Source: Leptospira sp. WS39.C2 (GTDB lineage Bacteria > Spirochaetota > Leptospiria > Leptospirales > Leptospiraceae). From it: DNA of 64,000 nt. The stretch is taken from NCBI RefSeq assembly GCF_040833965.1, contig NZ_CP162142.1, positions 1,048,501 to 1,112,500 of the forward strand, in the 5' to 3' direction. A program made the position numbers and the translations under genes. Positions 8,868-18,202 of this stretch are shown here, one piece after another; the stretch's first letter is position 1; each line of letters begins with the position of its first letter. The notes beneath the pieces were generated by a model. That model did not search any database. It saw nothing but the letters and a program-made list of their open reading frames with translations, and was not told the DNA's origin.

Positions 8868-9460
8868 AACTCGTTGTGGGCCTTGCTGGTGCGAGTGGGA
8901 GTATTTACGCGGCTCGATTTTTAAAAGCATTATCAGAAGTGGAAGGGGAAACATACATTACAGCAAGTCCTGCTTCTTTACGTATTTTTTCAGAAGAATA
9001 TGAGACCACTGTAAAAACCACAGAAGACATTTTGTCTTTTGTGGAAGAGAAGTGGAAGGTAAAACCCAAACACAAATTTCACGTGCGCAATTTTTTTGAC
9101 ATTGGATCGGACATCGCCAGTGGTTCCAATGTTTGGGATGCGATGGTTGTTGTGCCTTGTAGTATGAAAACAGTGGCTTCGATGTCTGCGGGCCTTACGG
9201 AAAACTTAATTGAACGTGCGGCCGATGTTTCCTTAAAGGAAAGACGAAGGCTCATTGTTGTCCCAAGAGAAACTCCTTACAACCGCATCCACCTCCGCAA
9301 TCTTCTCAATTTGGATGAAGCAGGGGCCATCATCCTTCCTGCTTCTCCAGGGTTTTACCAAATGCCAAAAAACTTAGATGACCTCGGTGATTTTATTGCA
9401 GGAAGGATATTTAATTTACTTGGACTCTCTCAAACTCTTTTCCCTAAGTGGGAGGGGTGA
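8864..9460 (+). CDS. ubiX: Flavin prenyltransferase UbiX
   Basis: A 198-residue flavoprotein that makes prenylated FMN, the cofactor of UbiD-type decarboxylases. Motifs: [15 protein letters not shown] at the N-terminus (phosphate binding), [40 protein letters not shown] and [18 protein letters not shown]. It overlaps the prenyltransferase gene by four bases, which places it in quinone-ring decarboxylation. No ubiD is in the window. Its last 17 bases overlap the convergent thioesterase gene. Confidence 0.93.
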   Translation: MKLVVGLAGASGSIYAARFLKALSEVEGETYITASPASLRIFSEEYETTVKTTEDILSFVEEKWKVKPKHKFHVRNFFDIGSDIASGSNVWDAMVVVPCSMKTVASMSAGLTENLIERAADVSLKERRRLIVVPRETPYNRIHLRNLLNLDEAGAIILPASPGFYQMPKNLDDLGDFIAGRIFNLLGLSQTLFPKWEG

Positions 9461-9857
9461 AGTTTCTAAAATAAGCCGTTGGTTTTCCATTTTCACCTAA
9501 ACAAACATAGGTGATGTCACTTTCGATCACAGCAGACATTTTTCCTGTTTGTGGGTTATTGGTAATGGCGAGGGTCCGTGAAGTGACAGAAGATTTTCCG
9601 TATTTTACGATCTTTCCATAAATTTGGATGATGTCTCCGGCTCGCGCTGGGGAACGAAATACAACATTGTCCATACTCATTGTGACAATGTTTGTGTAAC
9701 GAATTTTGTTCATCACATACATTGCCATCCCTTCATCAATCCAGGAGAGCATTTTCCCACCAAAAAGATTATTATGGTAATTTAAATCGTCTGGTTGGAC
9801 CAAGTGTTGGGTGACAAGTTCCATGTCCTGCAGTTTGTTCTGAATTGTCTCGACCAT
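9444..9857 (-). CDS. Acyl-CoA thioesterase (hotdog fold, YciA/BACH-like)
   Basis: A 137-residue single hotdog-domain protein. The block [19 protein letters not shown] is the family signature, with the Asn/Asp pair that positions the thioester; [18 protein letters not shown] and [17 protein letters not shown] follow in order. It hydrolyses acyl-CoA esters in the cytoplasm. The frame is open up to 9896, but I chose the ATG at 9855-9857, where homologues begin ([20 protein letters not shown]) and a GG-rich site precedes it. It is divergent from pyrB. Confidence 0.88.
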   Translation of the reverse strand: MVETIQNKLQDMELVTQHLVQPDDLNYHNNLFGGKMLSWIDEGMAMYVMNKIRYTNIVTMSMDNVVFRSPARAGDIIQIYGKIVKYGKSSVTSRTLAITNNPQTGKMSAVIESDITYVCLGENGKPTAYFRNFTPPT

Positions 9858-9922
9858 AAATACCAAAAAATATGTTTTCGATTTATTCGATACCAAAAAC
9901 CCTAGAGAAAAGATTTCCGCCC

Positions 9923-10855
9923 ATGTACGCCTATTCCCACAAAAACATTTTAGACACCTTACAATTTACCAAAGAAGACCTAAACTTCTTAATCGAACGA
10001 ACAAACCGGATGAGTGCGCTCCACGAATCAGGCAAAGCCTTTGGGATTTTACATGGCAAACTCCTGGCATCCTTGTTTTTCGAGGCAAGCACTCGGACTC
10101 GGATGAGTTTTGAAGCGGCCATGGAACGACTCGGAGGAAGGCTTATATCCACAGTGGGGTTTCAATTTTCTTCCATCTCTAAGGGTGAGACTTTATACGA
10201 TACCATGAAGATGATTGAAGCCTATTGTGATATCGCTGTCATCCGCCACCCCGTAGAAGGTTCCTCTCGGATTGCTGCAGGTGCAGTCAACATCCCTGTC
10301 ATCAATGCAGGAGATGGGGCAGGGCAACACCCTACACAAGCACTTCTCGATTTATATACCATCTTCTCGGAAAAAGGGAAAATTGATGGGCTAAACATTG
10401 CATTCATAGGTGATCTGAAGTATGGGCGCACCATCCACTCTCTCATTAACCTTCTACGCCATTACCCAGTCCATTTGTATCTCATTAGTCCCGAAGAATT
10501 AAAACTCCCCGAAAAGTATAAAAAGAACTTAGAGGGTTTTCCTATGACTTGGGAAGAAACCACTGACATCAAAGCCATTTGGGATGCTGATGTGGCGTAT
10601 GTAACAAGGATCCAAGAAGAAAGGTTCCCAGACCACAGAGAGTATGAAAAACTAAAAGACATCTACAAAGTGAATAAGGAACTCGTACTTGCTTCCAAAA
10701 AAGATACTACCATCCTCCATCCACTCCCTCGTGTGAATGAACTTTCCACCGATGTTGATGATTTACCAAATGCAGCTTACTTCCGTCAGGCGAAATATGG
10801 TGTGGTTGTCCGAATGGTTTTACTCTGCTTAAGCCTTGGAGTGAATTTTGACTAA
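9923..10855 (+). CDS. pyrB: Aspartate carbamoyltransferase catalytic chain
   Basis: A 310-residue enzyme of pyrimidine synthesis joining carbamoyl phosphate to aspartate. The carbamoyl-phosphate site is [21 protein letters not shown], the second ligand loop is [14 protein letters not shown], and the aspartate loop is [14 protein letters not shown]. Length matches the catalytic chain; no regulatory chain (pyrI) is adjacent. The frame is open from 9872, but the ATG at 9923 gives the usual N-terminus. Its end overlaps the next gene by 8 bases. Confidence 0.95.
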   Translation: MYAYSHKNILDTLQFTKEDLNFLIERTNRMSALHESGKAFGILHGKLLASLFFEASTRTRMSFEAAMERLGGRLISTVGFQFSSISKGETLYDTMKMIEAYCDIAVIRHPVEGSSRIAAGAVNIPVINAGDGAGQHPTQALLDLYTIFSEKGKIDGLNIAFIGDLKYGRTIHSLINLLRHYPVHLYLISPEELKLPEKYKKNLEGFPMTWEETTDIKAIWDADVAYVTRIQEERFPDHREYEKLKDIYKVNKELVLASKKDTTILHPLPRVNELSTDVDDLPNAAYFRQAKYGVVVRMVLLCLSLGVNFD

Positions 10856-11216
10856 AAAAATTTGGACCTTAGAAGAAGCTAGGGAAGTATTGCCCTTAGT
10901 TCGGGATATCACAAAAGAATATTATCTAAAGGCAAGTGTTTTAGCTGATGATGTGCGAAACAAAATGTTACCAGAAAATGTTTTGGAATCCAAAGAAGAA
11001 GAAATTGGAGACATCATCAAACATTGGACAAATGAAATCTTAAATCTTCAAATTGATGTTAAGGGATTGTGGCTTGTTGACTTTGATCATGGTAATGGTT
11101 TTTACTGTTGGACGTGGGGCGAAGAAGATGTGTTATACGAGCATGGTTATCATGAAGGATTTAGATCGAGAAAACTCATAGAGGAAAATAAAGAAGAAAA
11201 TGACTCAGATAAATGA
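10848..11216 (+). CDS. DUF2203 family protein
   Basis: A 122-residue acidic protein of the DUF2203 family, recognised from [17 protein letters not shown] at the start and [18 protein letters not shown] with a following [11 protein letters not shown]. The function of the family is not known to me. The start is TTG at 10848 with GGAG about nine bases upstream, inside the end of pyrB. It in turn overlaps dapL by 17 bases, so the three genes form a tight operon. Confidence 0.8.
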   Translation: MTKKIWTLEEAREVLPLVRDITKEYYLKASVLADDVRNKMLPENVLESKEEEIGDIIKHWTNEILNLQIDVKGLWLVDFDHGNGFYCWTWGEEDVLYEHGYHEGFRSRKLIEENKEENDSDK

Positions 11217-12426
11217 AAACTATTTAAAATTGAAAGCTGGATACTTATTCCCTGAAATTGGAAGACGGGTAAAAGTATATTCCGAAGCCAACCAAAATGC
11301 AAAAATCATCCGTCTTGGGATTGGTGATGTTACCCTTCCTTTGGCTCCGACGATTGTAAATGCCATGGTGGATGCGGCAAAAGAAATGGGAAGTGCTGGT
11401 GGATTCCATGGTTATGGACCAGAACAAGGGTATTCCTTTCTCATCCAAAAAATCATAGCTCATGATTATACCGCACGTGGTGTTCAAATTTCAGAAGACG
11501 AAGTGTTTGTTTCCGATGGATCCAAATGTGATTGTGGAAACATCCAAGAGATTTTTTCCCTCGATAGCAAAATTGCAGTCGTTGACCCTGTTTATCCTGT
11601 GTATGTGGATACTAATGTGATGGCAGGTAGAACGGGAGAAGTGGGCCCTGATGGACGTTATGCGAACATCATTTATATGCCTGCGACTGAAGAAAATAAT
11701 TTTGAACCTGATTTTCCAAAAGAAAAACCAGATATCATTTATCTATGTTATCCGAATAACCCTACTGGGATGGTGGCAACAAAAGCTCGCCTTACTGAAT
11801 GGGTGAATTATGCCAAAAAAATGGGATGTATCATTCTTTATGATTCTGCTTACGAATCTTTTATCCAAGACAATGAGATTCCAAAATCCATTTATGAAAT
11901 CCCAGGGGCTAAAGAAGTAGCGATGGAATTTCGTTCCTTCTCTAAAACGGCAGGGTTTACAGGAACTCGCTGTGCCTACCTCGTGATCCCAAAAGACCTA
12001 AAAGGGAAAACAAAATCGGGCGAAGAAGTGAGTTTTAATTCCCTTTGGAACAGACGCCACACAACCAAATTCAATGGTGTTTCGTATGTCACACAAAAAG
12101 GGGCAGAAGCTGTGTTTTCTACCCAAGGCCAAATCGAGATCAAAGAACAAATTTCCTACTATATGGAAAATGCAAAACTCATCCGCGAGGGCCTTAGCAA
12201 AGCGGGTTACAAAGTGTTTGGCGGAACCAACGCTCCTTATATTTGGCTAAAAACCCCACGTGGACTCAAATCCTGGGAATTTTTTGACGAACTCCTCGGC
12301 AAAGCGCAAGTGGTGGGAACGCCCGGGTCGGGGTTTGGCCCAGCGGGAGAGGGGTATTTCCGACTTTCTGCCTTTGGAAAACGAGAAGATGTCATTTCTG
12401 CCATCGAACGCATCCAAAAAATGTAA
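11200..12426 (+). CDS. dapL: LL-diaminopimelate aminotransferase
   Basis: A 408-residue class I PLP-dependent aminotransferase that converts tetrahydrodipicolinate directly to LL-diaminopimelate for lysine and peptidoglycan synthesis, bypassing DapC/D/E. Recognised from [43 protein letters not shown] and [17 protein letters not shown]; the PLP lysine is Lys249 in [12 protein letters not shown]. DapL is found in plants, chlamydiae, spirochaetes and some others. It overlaps the DUF2203 gene and is the last gene before a 52-base gap holding a strong hairpin. Confidence 0.95.
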   Translation: MTQINENYLKLKAGYLFPEIGRRVKVYSEANQNAKIIRLGIGDVTLPLAPTIVNAMVDAAKEMGSAGGFHGYGPEQGYSFLIQKIIAHDYTARGVQISEDEVFVSDGSKCDCGNIQEIFSLDSKIAVVDPVYPVYVDTNVMAGRTGEVGPDGRYANIIYMPATEENNFEPDFPKEKPDIIYLCYPNNPTGMVATKARLTEWVNYAKKMGCIILYDSAYESFIQDNEIPKSIYEIPGAKEVAMEFRSFSKTAGFTGTRCAYLVIPKDLKGKTKSGEEVSFNSLWNRRHTTKFNGVSYVTQKGAEAVFSTQGQIEIKEQISYYMENAKLIREGLSKAGYKVFGGTNAPYIWLKTPRGLKSWEFFDELLGKAQVVGTPGSGFGPAGEGYFRLSAFGKREDVISAIERIQKM

Positions 12427-12440
12427 AATTTAGTCCTGGT

Positions 12441-12487
12441 TTTTTCCATAGCTCCGATATACAATACAAGGTAGAGCTATGGGAAAA
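12441..12487 (+). promoter_or_regulatory. Hairpin occluding the start codon of the next gene
   Basis: Bases 12441-12454 (TTTTTCCATAGCTC) pair with 12474-12487 (GAGCTATGGGAAAA) to form a 14-bp stem with one G-U pair and a 19-base loop. The ATG of the downstream gene (12479-12481) lies inside the 3' arm and the AAGG ribosome site (12467-12470) lies in the loop. In mRNA this would hide the start codon. There is no T-run after the 3' arm, so it is not a normal terminator for dapL. The pairing is seen directly; a regulatory role is inferred. Confidence 0.5.
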
Positions 12488-13468
12488 TGGAAATTCATCC
12501 TCTTTTTTGCAATGGTTGTGGGTCATATCTCCCACATCAATGCAGTATCTCCAGAACAGACGAATTTGGGGATTTTGATCTTTGAAAACAAAGAAAACTT
12601 AAATTTTATCAATGTGGCACTCAGTAATTTGGCGCCTTCACAAGAAGAAGCACAAAACACTGCCCAACCAGGAACAACCCAAACCCCAGATCCTTCCAAA
12701 AAGAATTTGGATTTTGATTATTTCAAACTCCTAAAAGCAGCGAACCAATCTGACTTTAGTGGGAATATGTGGTACTTACAAAGTAACTATGTATATGGAT
12801 TCCGCCAACTCAGACAAGCCCAAGGGGAACTCAAAAACATCTTTGAAATTGTATTACAAAAATACATAGAAGATGCAAGAGCACTTCTAGAAGCAGCGGC
12901 ACCAGCCATCATTCGTTCGAATGATAGCAACGCAAAAGCATTGTTACGTTTAGGTTTTCGTGACCTTCGTTCTTCGGAAGACCTATACACAACTGGTCTC
13001 AATTCAAGCCCACACCAATACCGTTATAAACTTACGCTCTACAAAGAAGGGATCTTGACACTCCGTCGTGCGAAACGTTTTGCCATCCTAGCGATGATTT
13101 ATAGCAAAACTCCTGACGAAGACAAACCAGAATACCAATACCGTTCCAATGAAGATCTAAAAGAAGCTCGTAACGAAGAAAAACAACGTAACTACGAAAA
13201 GGTGAGAGATACACTCATCAACTTCATTGAAAACAAACGTATGGAAAGAACTGTTGTACCTCCAGGGAATCCAGATGCAAAACCATTGGATTTACTAGAA
13301 CAACATGATGACAACTACGGTTTCATCACTTCTAAAAAATTAGATCTACTGCTTGAAGCAAACGCACAAATCAAAGAAACAGAAGGGGCGAGACGTGAGT
13401 CTGTTCCACCAACTCCAAAGTTTGACGAAAACGGAAAAGCAGTTTATCCAGAAGAAAAGAAGAAATAA
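12479..13468 (+). CDS. Hypothetical exported protein
   Basis: A 329-residue protein with a signal peptide (WKFILFFAMVVGHISHINA) and a mostly helical mature part of charged repeats (LKEARNEEKQRNYEKVRDTL). A Pro/Gln/Thr-rich linker lies near residues 58-80. It is probably periplasmic; I do not recognise the family. The start codon lies within a 14-bp hairpin. The next gene starts one base after its stop and is of similar helical character, so the two probably act together. Confidence 0.7.
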   Translation: MGKWKFILFFAMVVGHISHINAVSPEQTNLGILIFENKENLNFINVALSNLAPSQEEAQNTAQPGTTQTPDPSKKNLDFDYFKLLKAANQSDFSGNMWYLQSNYVYGFRQLRQAQGELKNIFEIVLQKYIEDARALLEAAAPAIIRSNDSNAKALLRLGFRDLRSSEDLYTTGLNSSPHQYRYKLTLYKEGILTLRRAKRFAILAMIYSKTPDEDKPEYQYRSNEDLKEARNEEKQRNYEKVRDTLINFIENKRMERTVVPPGNPDAKPLDLLEQHDDNYGFITSKKLDLLLEANAQIKETEGARRESVPPTPKFDENGKAVYPEEKKK

Positions 13469-13469
13469 A

Positions 13470-14108
13470 ATGAAGTGGATAACAAGTGTGATCCTCCTTT
13501 CCTTCTCCCTTGGACTCGTTGCCAAAAGTACGATGTCTTATAGAGAAAGAAAAAAACAATTGGATGGAAAAATCACACTTGTACTCGACATCAAAGAACA
13601 GTTAAAACTTGAACCAGAGTTAGGTAAAACTTCCATTGAATCAATTCGTGACCAAGTGGAAGAAACCTACAGAGTTGGGAAACGTGCCGAGATCGAAAAA
13701 GTATTAACCCTTGCAGAAGGGGAGATCCTTCTTGCACAACGAAAACTTTGTGTGCCGATGGAAGAAAAAGCTAATGGGCTCTACCAAAAAACCATGGCTT
13801 TATGGATCCAAATGGAATCCGAAGAAAAATCTGGCACAACTCGTTTGGAGTGGGATACAAAAGAAAAAATCCAACGTTACCTGATTATGGCAAAAAGTGA
13901 AAAAGACCATGCAAAAGAATACTTTTTGTCCGGCAACTACCAACTTTCCCTTCATACATACAAACGTTCGCTAGTGTATAGTCTTTTGACATTACGTTCC
14001 CAAAAATCAGAAATTCCTGAAACGTACCAATCAGCAGACGCCGCTTGGGTACAACCGATTTGGATGGGACTCCACAAACAAAAGCAAAACTCCATCCAAG
14101 AAAACTAA
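13470..14108 (+). CDS. Hypothetical exported helical protein
   Basis: A 212-residue protein with a signal peptide (WITSVILLSFSLGLVA) followed by long amphipathic helices rich in Lys and Glu (RVEIEKVLTLAEGE-like pattern, residues 60-150). It begins at the ATG at 13470, one base after the previous stop; the frame is open earlier (13353) but only inside the upstream gene. AGAAGAAA serves as the ribosome site. No known domain is visible. Order and spacing suggest a two-gene envelope unit with the preceding gene. Confidence 0.68.
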   Translation: MKWITSVILLSFSLGLVAKSTMSYRERKKQLDGKITLVLDIKEQLKLEPELGKTSIESIRDQVEETYRVGKRAEIEKVLTLAEGEILLAQRKLCVPMEEKANGLYQKTMALWIQMESEEKSGTTRLEWDTKEKIQRYLIMAKSEKDHAKEYFLSGNYQLSLHTYKRSLVYSLLTLRSQKSEIPETYQSADAAWVQPIWMGLHKQKQNSIQEN

Positions 14109-15361
14109 AAAATTTTCATTTTCATTCACACCAAATTTCAAAAAATGACTGCTTAGTGAAGTTTGAATCACTCTATCGTCATTTTTTGCTCACAAGAGCC
14201 TCTCACATTCCCGTTGTAGACGAGAAAGGAGAACTTGTCGGTTTACTCTCCAAAGAGAGAGTCCATCGTGAGTTGTCTGATCTTGGAAAAGAAAGAGTAG
14301 ACCTCGACCAAATTCCAATCGAGATTTTAGAAACCGAACTAAACGAATCTGTCATTTTATATTTCAAAGAAACTTCACTCATCCCGGTCATAGGAATTGA
14401 TGGAGAAAAAAAAGACAATTGGGACAAACCAAGGTTCCTTGCCGCATTTACTAAACTAGAATCCAAACAAATCCGAGATCCAAAACTTGATTCTATAGAA
14501 TCCAAACTTGAGAAAAAAAAAGAAAACCTAGATTCCGTCCAGTGGTTTATGGAACTCATCCTCTCCCATTTTCCAGACGGTCTTTTTGCCACCGATGTCA
14601 CTGGGGGAACTATTTTTTATAATGAGAGTTTTGAACGAGATATTCTCACAAAATCATTGTTTAATGATTCCATAGAAACTGCTGAAAAATATTTACATAA
14701 TTTGAATAGAGAAGTCCTTGCATCTTACTTAAAAGAACATGATTTGAGTTTGGGAAAAGAAGCAGATACCAATGTCCTAACAACGATGTTACCTGACTTA
14801 TTATCTCAAGTGAGAATCATTACTTTAAAAAAAGAAAAAAAGGTCGTGGGGTTTTTATACCACTTTGTTTCTAGTGTTTCATCTTTAGGGGCGGGGAAAA
14901 CAAAATCAGAATTCCCTGATTTGGATTTGGCCTTTTCATCCAAATTGCCATTGGAAACCATCCTTACGGAAATGGAAGCTCACTACATTCATAAATCCTT
15001 ACAACGAAATTCACAAAATATTTCCCATGCCGCAAGTGAACTGGGAATCCCAAGGACTACCTTACAGAATAGAATACGGTTTCTAAATTTATCCGAACGA
15101 TTTCAAAATCATAAAAAAGAAAGGGTGGTCATTCCAAGAAAACGATCGGAAAAGCAGTTTGAATCGGAAAAAGAGCCACTCCTAAACCAAATCCTAACGA
15201 AAAAAAAACAAAGTTTCCCTAAGAAAAAAACGAAAACAAAAGATACAAAGAAGGGAAAATCTGAGAAACAAACAGTACCCGCGCGGAAAAAAACAGGGAA
15301 TGTGAAGAAAGGAAGCAAAATCACACCAAAAGCAACCAAAAAGGCAAAAAAAAGACGTTGA
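14045..15361 (+). CDS. CBS-PAS-Fis-type regulator with lysine-rich tail
   Basis: A 438-residue predicted regulator. Residues about 40-75 (HFLLTRASHIPVVDEKGELVGLLSKE) form a CBS half, with a second half near 100-135. Residues about 170-235 (ILSHFPDGLFATDVTGGTIFYN) look like a PAS domain. Residues 303-352 are a Fis-type helix-turn-helix (NISHAASELGIPRTTLQNRI), as in NtrC-family proteins, but no AAA+ domain is present. The last about 80 residues are extremely rich in Lys, Thr and Ser, like a histone H1 tail. ATG at 14045 overlaps the previous gene by 64 bases; GTG at 14156 is an alternative start. It lies directly upstream of rho. Confidence 0.72.
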   Translation: MGTTDLDGTPQTKAKLHPRKLKNFHFHSHQISKNDCLVKFESLYRHFLLTRASHIPVVDEKGELVGLLSKERVHRELSDLGKERVDLDQIPIEILETELNESVILYFKETSLIPVIGIDGEKKDNWDKPRFLAAFTKLESKQIRDPKLDSIESKLEKKKENLDSVQWFMELILSHFPDGLFATDVTGGTIFYNESFERDILTKSLFNDSIETAEKYLHNLNREVLASYLKEHDLSLGKEADTNVLTTMLPDLLSQVRIITLKKEKKVVGFLYHFVSSVSSLGAGKTKSEFPDLDLAFSSKLPLETILTEMEAHYIHKSLQRNSQNISHAASELGIPRTTLQNRIRFLNLSERFQNHKKERVVIPRKRSEKQFESEKEPLLNQILTKKKQSFPKKKTKTKDTKKGKSEKQTVPARKKTGNVKKGSKITPKATKKAKKRR

Positions 15362-15502
15362 CGAAAATGGTGCAGAAACGATTTTTTCATTACCGTTTGA
15401 GAAAACACCTCCGCACTTCGCTGTTTCACTTGCATACTTAACTTGCACAAATGGTTTCCCGAATTTTATCAAATACTCTAACAAATCAATGTAGAACAAT
15501 CT

Positions 15503-16906
15503 ATGGCATCACGCAAACAAGAAGAAATCCAAGTTAATCCTCCCGAAGAACCAACTGAATACACGAATGGCATCATGGACCAAGACGATGCTTCCGAACC
15601 ACCGAAACAATTTAAGAAAAAAAAGAACCGGTATGAAGGGCCAATCCCTCCACCTCTTGATTTAGTCGAACTTAAGAAAAAAAACATCAATGAACTCGCT
15701 GACCTTGCGAAAGGTTTGGGAGTGGAAAACACTCATGGTTTGAAAAAACAAAACTTGATGTTTGCTCTCCTCCAAGCACAAACCGAAAAAGACGGACAAG
15801 TGCATGCAGCAGGGGTAATGGAAAGATTACCTGATGGTTATGGTTTCTTACGTTCACCTGACTACAATTATGTGCCAGGCCCAGATGATATTTATGTTTC
15901 TCCATCCCAAATCAAATTGTTTGGTCTAAGAACTGGCGATACTGTAACAGGTCTTATCCGACCACCAAAAGAAGCAGAACGATTTTTTGCGATGTTACGA
16001 GTGGAATCCATCAATGGTTTCCCAGTGGAAGTTGCACAAAAAAGAAATTTATTTGATAACCTAACACCACTTTATCCAGACGAAAGGATCAATATGGAAT
16101 TTGATCCAAGCCATTTGGACACACGTGTGATTGACCTTATGTGCCCCATTGGAAAGGGACAAAGAGCACTGATCGTGGCTCCTCCAAGAACTGGTAAAAC
16201 AGTTCTCATGCAATCCATCGCCAATGCCATCACTCGTAACCACCCTGAAATTTTCCTCATCGTACTTCTCATTGATGAACGTCCAGAAGAAGTAACCGAC
16301 ATGGCACGCCATGTTAAGGGTGAAGTTGTGAGTTCTACATTTGATGAACCAGCACAACGCCACGTCCAAGTAGCCGAAATGGTCATCGAAAAAGCAAAAC
16401 GACTTGTGGAACATGGAAAGGATGTGGTCATCCTCCTTGACTCGATCACAAGGCTTGCTCGTGCTTACAACCAAGTGGTTCCTACTTCTGGAAAAATCCT
16501 TTCTGGTGGTGTGGACTCCAATGCCCTTCACAAACCAAAACGTTTTTTTGGTGCGGCAAGGAATATCGAAGAGGGTGGGTCTCTCACCATCATCGCCACA
16601 GCCCTCATTGATACGGGATCCCGAATGGATGAAGTGATTTTTGAGGAATTTAAGGGAACGGGAAATATGGAAATCCATTTGGACCGAAAACTTGCCGACA
16701 AACGAATTTTCCCTGCTATCGACATCAACCGTTCCGGTACAAGGAAAGAAGAACTCCTCCTCCCACAAGACACTCTCACTCGTGTTTTTATCCTCAGAAA
16801 AGTACTTTCTCCTATGAGTATCACCGAAAGTATGGAACTATTGATTGAAAAAATGCGTGGCGCGAAGACAAACGACCAATTCCTCGCCAGCATGAATACG
16901 AACTAA
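15503..16906 (+). CDS. rho: Transcription termination factor Rho
   Basis: A 467-residue hexameric RNA helicase that ends transcription. Order of domains: a charged N-terminal extension (residues 1-50, Pro/Lys-rich), Rho N-domain ([17 protein letters not shown]), cold-shock-like RNA-binding domain ([20 protein letters not shown] with DIYVSPSQI), then the ATPase with Walker A APPRTGKT near 226-233, Walker [17 protein letters not shown], and the Q/R loops ([20 protein letters not shown]). The extension is longer than in E. coli Rho. An A/T-rich 141-base leader precedes it. rpmE follows after 10 bases. Confidence 0.97.
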   Translation: MASRKQEEIQVNPPEEPTEYTNGIMDQDDASEPPKQFKKKKNRYEGPIPPPLDLVELKKKNINELADLAKGLGVENTHGLKKQNLMFALLQAQTEKDGQVHAAGVMERLPDGYGFLRSPDYNYVPGPDDIYVSPSQIKLFGLRTGDTVTGLIRPPKEAERFFAMLRVESINGFPVEVAQKRNLFDNLTPLYPDERINMEFDPSHLDTRVIDLMCPIGKGQRALIVAPPRTGKTVLMQSIANAITRNHPEIFLIVLLIDERPEEVTDMARHVKGEVVSSTFDEPAQRHVQVAEMVIEKAKRLVEHGKDVVILLDSITRLARAYNQVVPTSGKILSGGVDSNALHKPKRFFGAARNIEEGGSLTIIATALIDTGSRMDEVIFEEFKGTGNMEIHLDRKLADKRIFPAIDINRSGTRKEELLLPQDTLTRVFILRKVLSPMSITESMELLIEKMRGAKTNDQFLASMNTN

Positions 16907-16916
16907 AAGGGCCACC

Positions 16917-17117
16917 ATGAAAACTGACATCCATCCAAAATACGTTGCTGCCAAAATTAAATGTGCTTGTGGTACTGTGATTGAAACACGTTCCACTGCT
17001 GGGGACATCAGTGTGGAAATTTGTTCCAACTGCCATCCGTTCTTCACAGGAAAATCAAAACTTGTGGATACAACAGGCCGAGTAGACAAGTTCAAGAAAA
17101 AATACAAAATGAAGTAA
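16917..17117 (+). CDS. rpmE: 50S ribosomal protein L31
   Basis: A 66-residue L31 of the zinc-binding (C+) type: KCACGT at residues 15-20 and CSNCHPF near 37-43 supply the four ligands; the signature [20 protein letters not shown] follows. It is ten bases after rho, the usual rho-rpmE arrangement. A small GAGGC-TTAT-GCCTC hairpin lies immediately after the stop but without a T-run. Confidence 0.96.
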   Translation: MKTDIHPKYVAAKIKCACGTVIETRSTAGDISVEICSNCHPFFTGKSKLVDTTGRVDKFKKKYKMK

Positions 17118-17168
17118 GAGGCTTATGCCTCATGACCGTCTAAGTTATATATAACGGGGGGACAACTC

Positions 17169-17963
17169 ATGGCAGTAATGGACTTTGCTCGCTACAAAGA
17201 AATCAACGACCAAAGGATGAATTACCGTGAGATGGAAGACGCAACTGTCGTCTCCTATTACCGCAACACAGGTTGCGGAGACGGTTACCGCATTTATCTT
17301 AAGTTAAATGAAAATCAAGTTGTGGAAGACGCAAGTTATACCACCACAGGTTGTGGGTTTGGGATCGTGGCTCTTGCTATGGCAACTGAGTATGCGAAAG
17401 GCAAATCCATTTCTGATTTAAAAACCCTCACTCCAGAAACACTCGAAACTCTTTTTGAATTCCCTGAACGTAGGAAAAACTATCCAGAATCGGCTGTTGC
17501 TGCTCTCAAAAAAGCTGTAGAAGATTATGAATCTGGCCAAGGGGTTCCGAAAGAAAATCGAATCACCAAAGCACAAACCATGGAACTCCTCCATAAAGAT
17601 GGCCACCTCCGCGGTGCGAAGTTGTCCAGTGTGATGTTAGAAAAAGAAAAATTAGACGGTGTTGATTTTTCAGATGCTGATTTGCACAATGCATTCTTAC
17701 AAAATTCTAGTTTTGTTGGCGCAAACTTCCAAGGTGCGAATCTCAAGGCTTCTTTTTTTAATGGAGCAGATTTGCGTAACGCCAATTTCCGTGGTGCAGA
17801 CCTAAGGTTTGCTAAACTTGCTTCCGCTAAAATAGAAGGTGCTGATTTTACGGATGCTATTTATGATATTGGAACACGTGTGGACCACAGCCAAATGTAC
17901 ATCTTTGATGTGATGAAAAAAGCAGGCAAAGACCTTTATCTGAAAAAAGAGGAAGGGGAATGA
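17169..17963 (+). CDS. IscU/NifU-like domain fused to pentapeptide repeats
   Basis: A 264-residue fusion. Residues 10-120 match the IscU/NifU scaffold: CGD at 36-38, the strand VVEDASYTTTGCGFGIVALA with Cys62, and the terminal helix SAVAALKKAVEDY. The third cluster cysteine of the family (HCS) is replaced: the aligned residues are Asn104-Tyr105-Pro106. Residues about 145-245 are pentapeptide repeats of the A(D/N)LxG type (GANFQGANLKASFFNGADL), which fold as a right-handed beta helix. Only two of three cluster ligands remain, so a classical Fe-S scaffold role is doubtful. A GGGGGG ribosome site precedes the ATG, after the palindrome GTTATATATAAC (17144-17155). The next gene overlaps by four bases. 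Confidence 0.82.
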   Translation: MAVMDFARYKEINDQRMNYREMEDATVVSYYRNTGCGDGYRIYLKLNENQVVEDASYTTTGCGFGIVALAMATEYAKGKSISDLKTLTPETLETLFEFPERRKNYPESAVAALKKAVEDYESGQGVPKENRITKAQTMELLHKDGHLRGAKLSSVMLEKEKLDGVDFSDADLHNAFLQNSSFVGANFQGANLKASFFNGADLRNANFRGADLRFAKLASAKIEGADFTDAIYDIGTRVDHSQMYIFDVMKKAGKDLYLKKEEGE

Positions 17964-18148
17964 AACCTGGAGATAAGGCAAAACTCACCAAACAAACCTT
18001 CCTCCACCAAGGTATTTTTATTTTTACTGGTTCTACTGTCGAAATCAAAGAGATCCAATCGGATAAAGCCATTGTCATTTATAATGACAAAGAAGGTTAC
18101 CCTCACGATTTAGAGATGAATCTCACTGATTTGGCACCAGTTTCCTAA
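17960..18148 (+). CDS. Small conserved hypothetical protein
   Basis: A 62-residue protein whose ATG overlaps the upstream stop (ATGA). The sequence alternates short beta strands (GIFIFTGSTVEIKEI, KAIVIYND) in the manner of a small SH3-like or KOW-type barrel: MKPGDKAKLTKQ opens with a typical KPGD turn. No motif identifies a function. The coupled start suggests that it works with the IscU-like/pentapeptide protein. Confidence 0.68.
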   Translation: MKPGDKAKLTKQTFLHQGIFIFTGSTVEIKEIQSDKAIVIYNDKEGYPHDLEMNLTDLAPVS

Positions 18149-18202
18149 GCCCGATTTTCTTGACACAAAAGAAGAGAATCGTAACGTATTGTTAATCCAA
18201 GT

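Noticed and set aside
15443..15471. TTGCAC with 17-base spacer as the rho promoter
   Set aside because: The -10 candidate (TTATCA) matches the consensus poorly, so I do not report it as a promoter.
16061..16768. 235-codon frame antisense to rho
   Set aside because: Shadow of a highly conserved gene; no domain and no ribosome site.
17118..17131. GAGGC-TTAT-GCCTC hairpin after rpmE as a terminator
   Set aside because: Only a 5-bp stem and no T-run; it may slow RNA decay but is not a convincing terminator.
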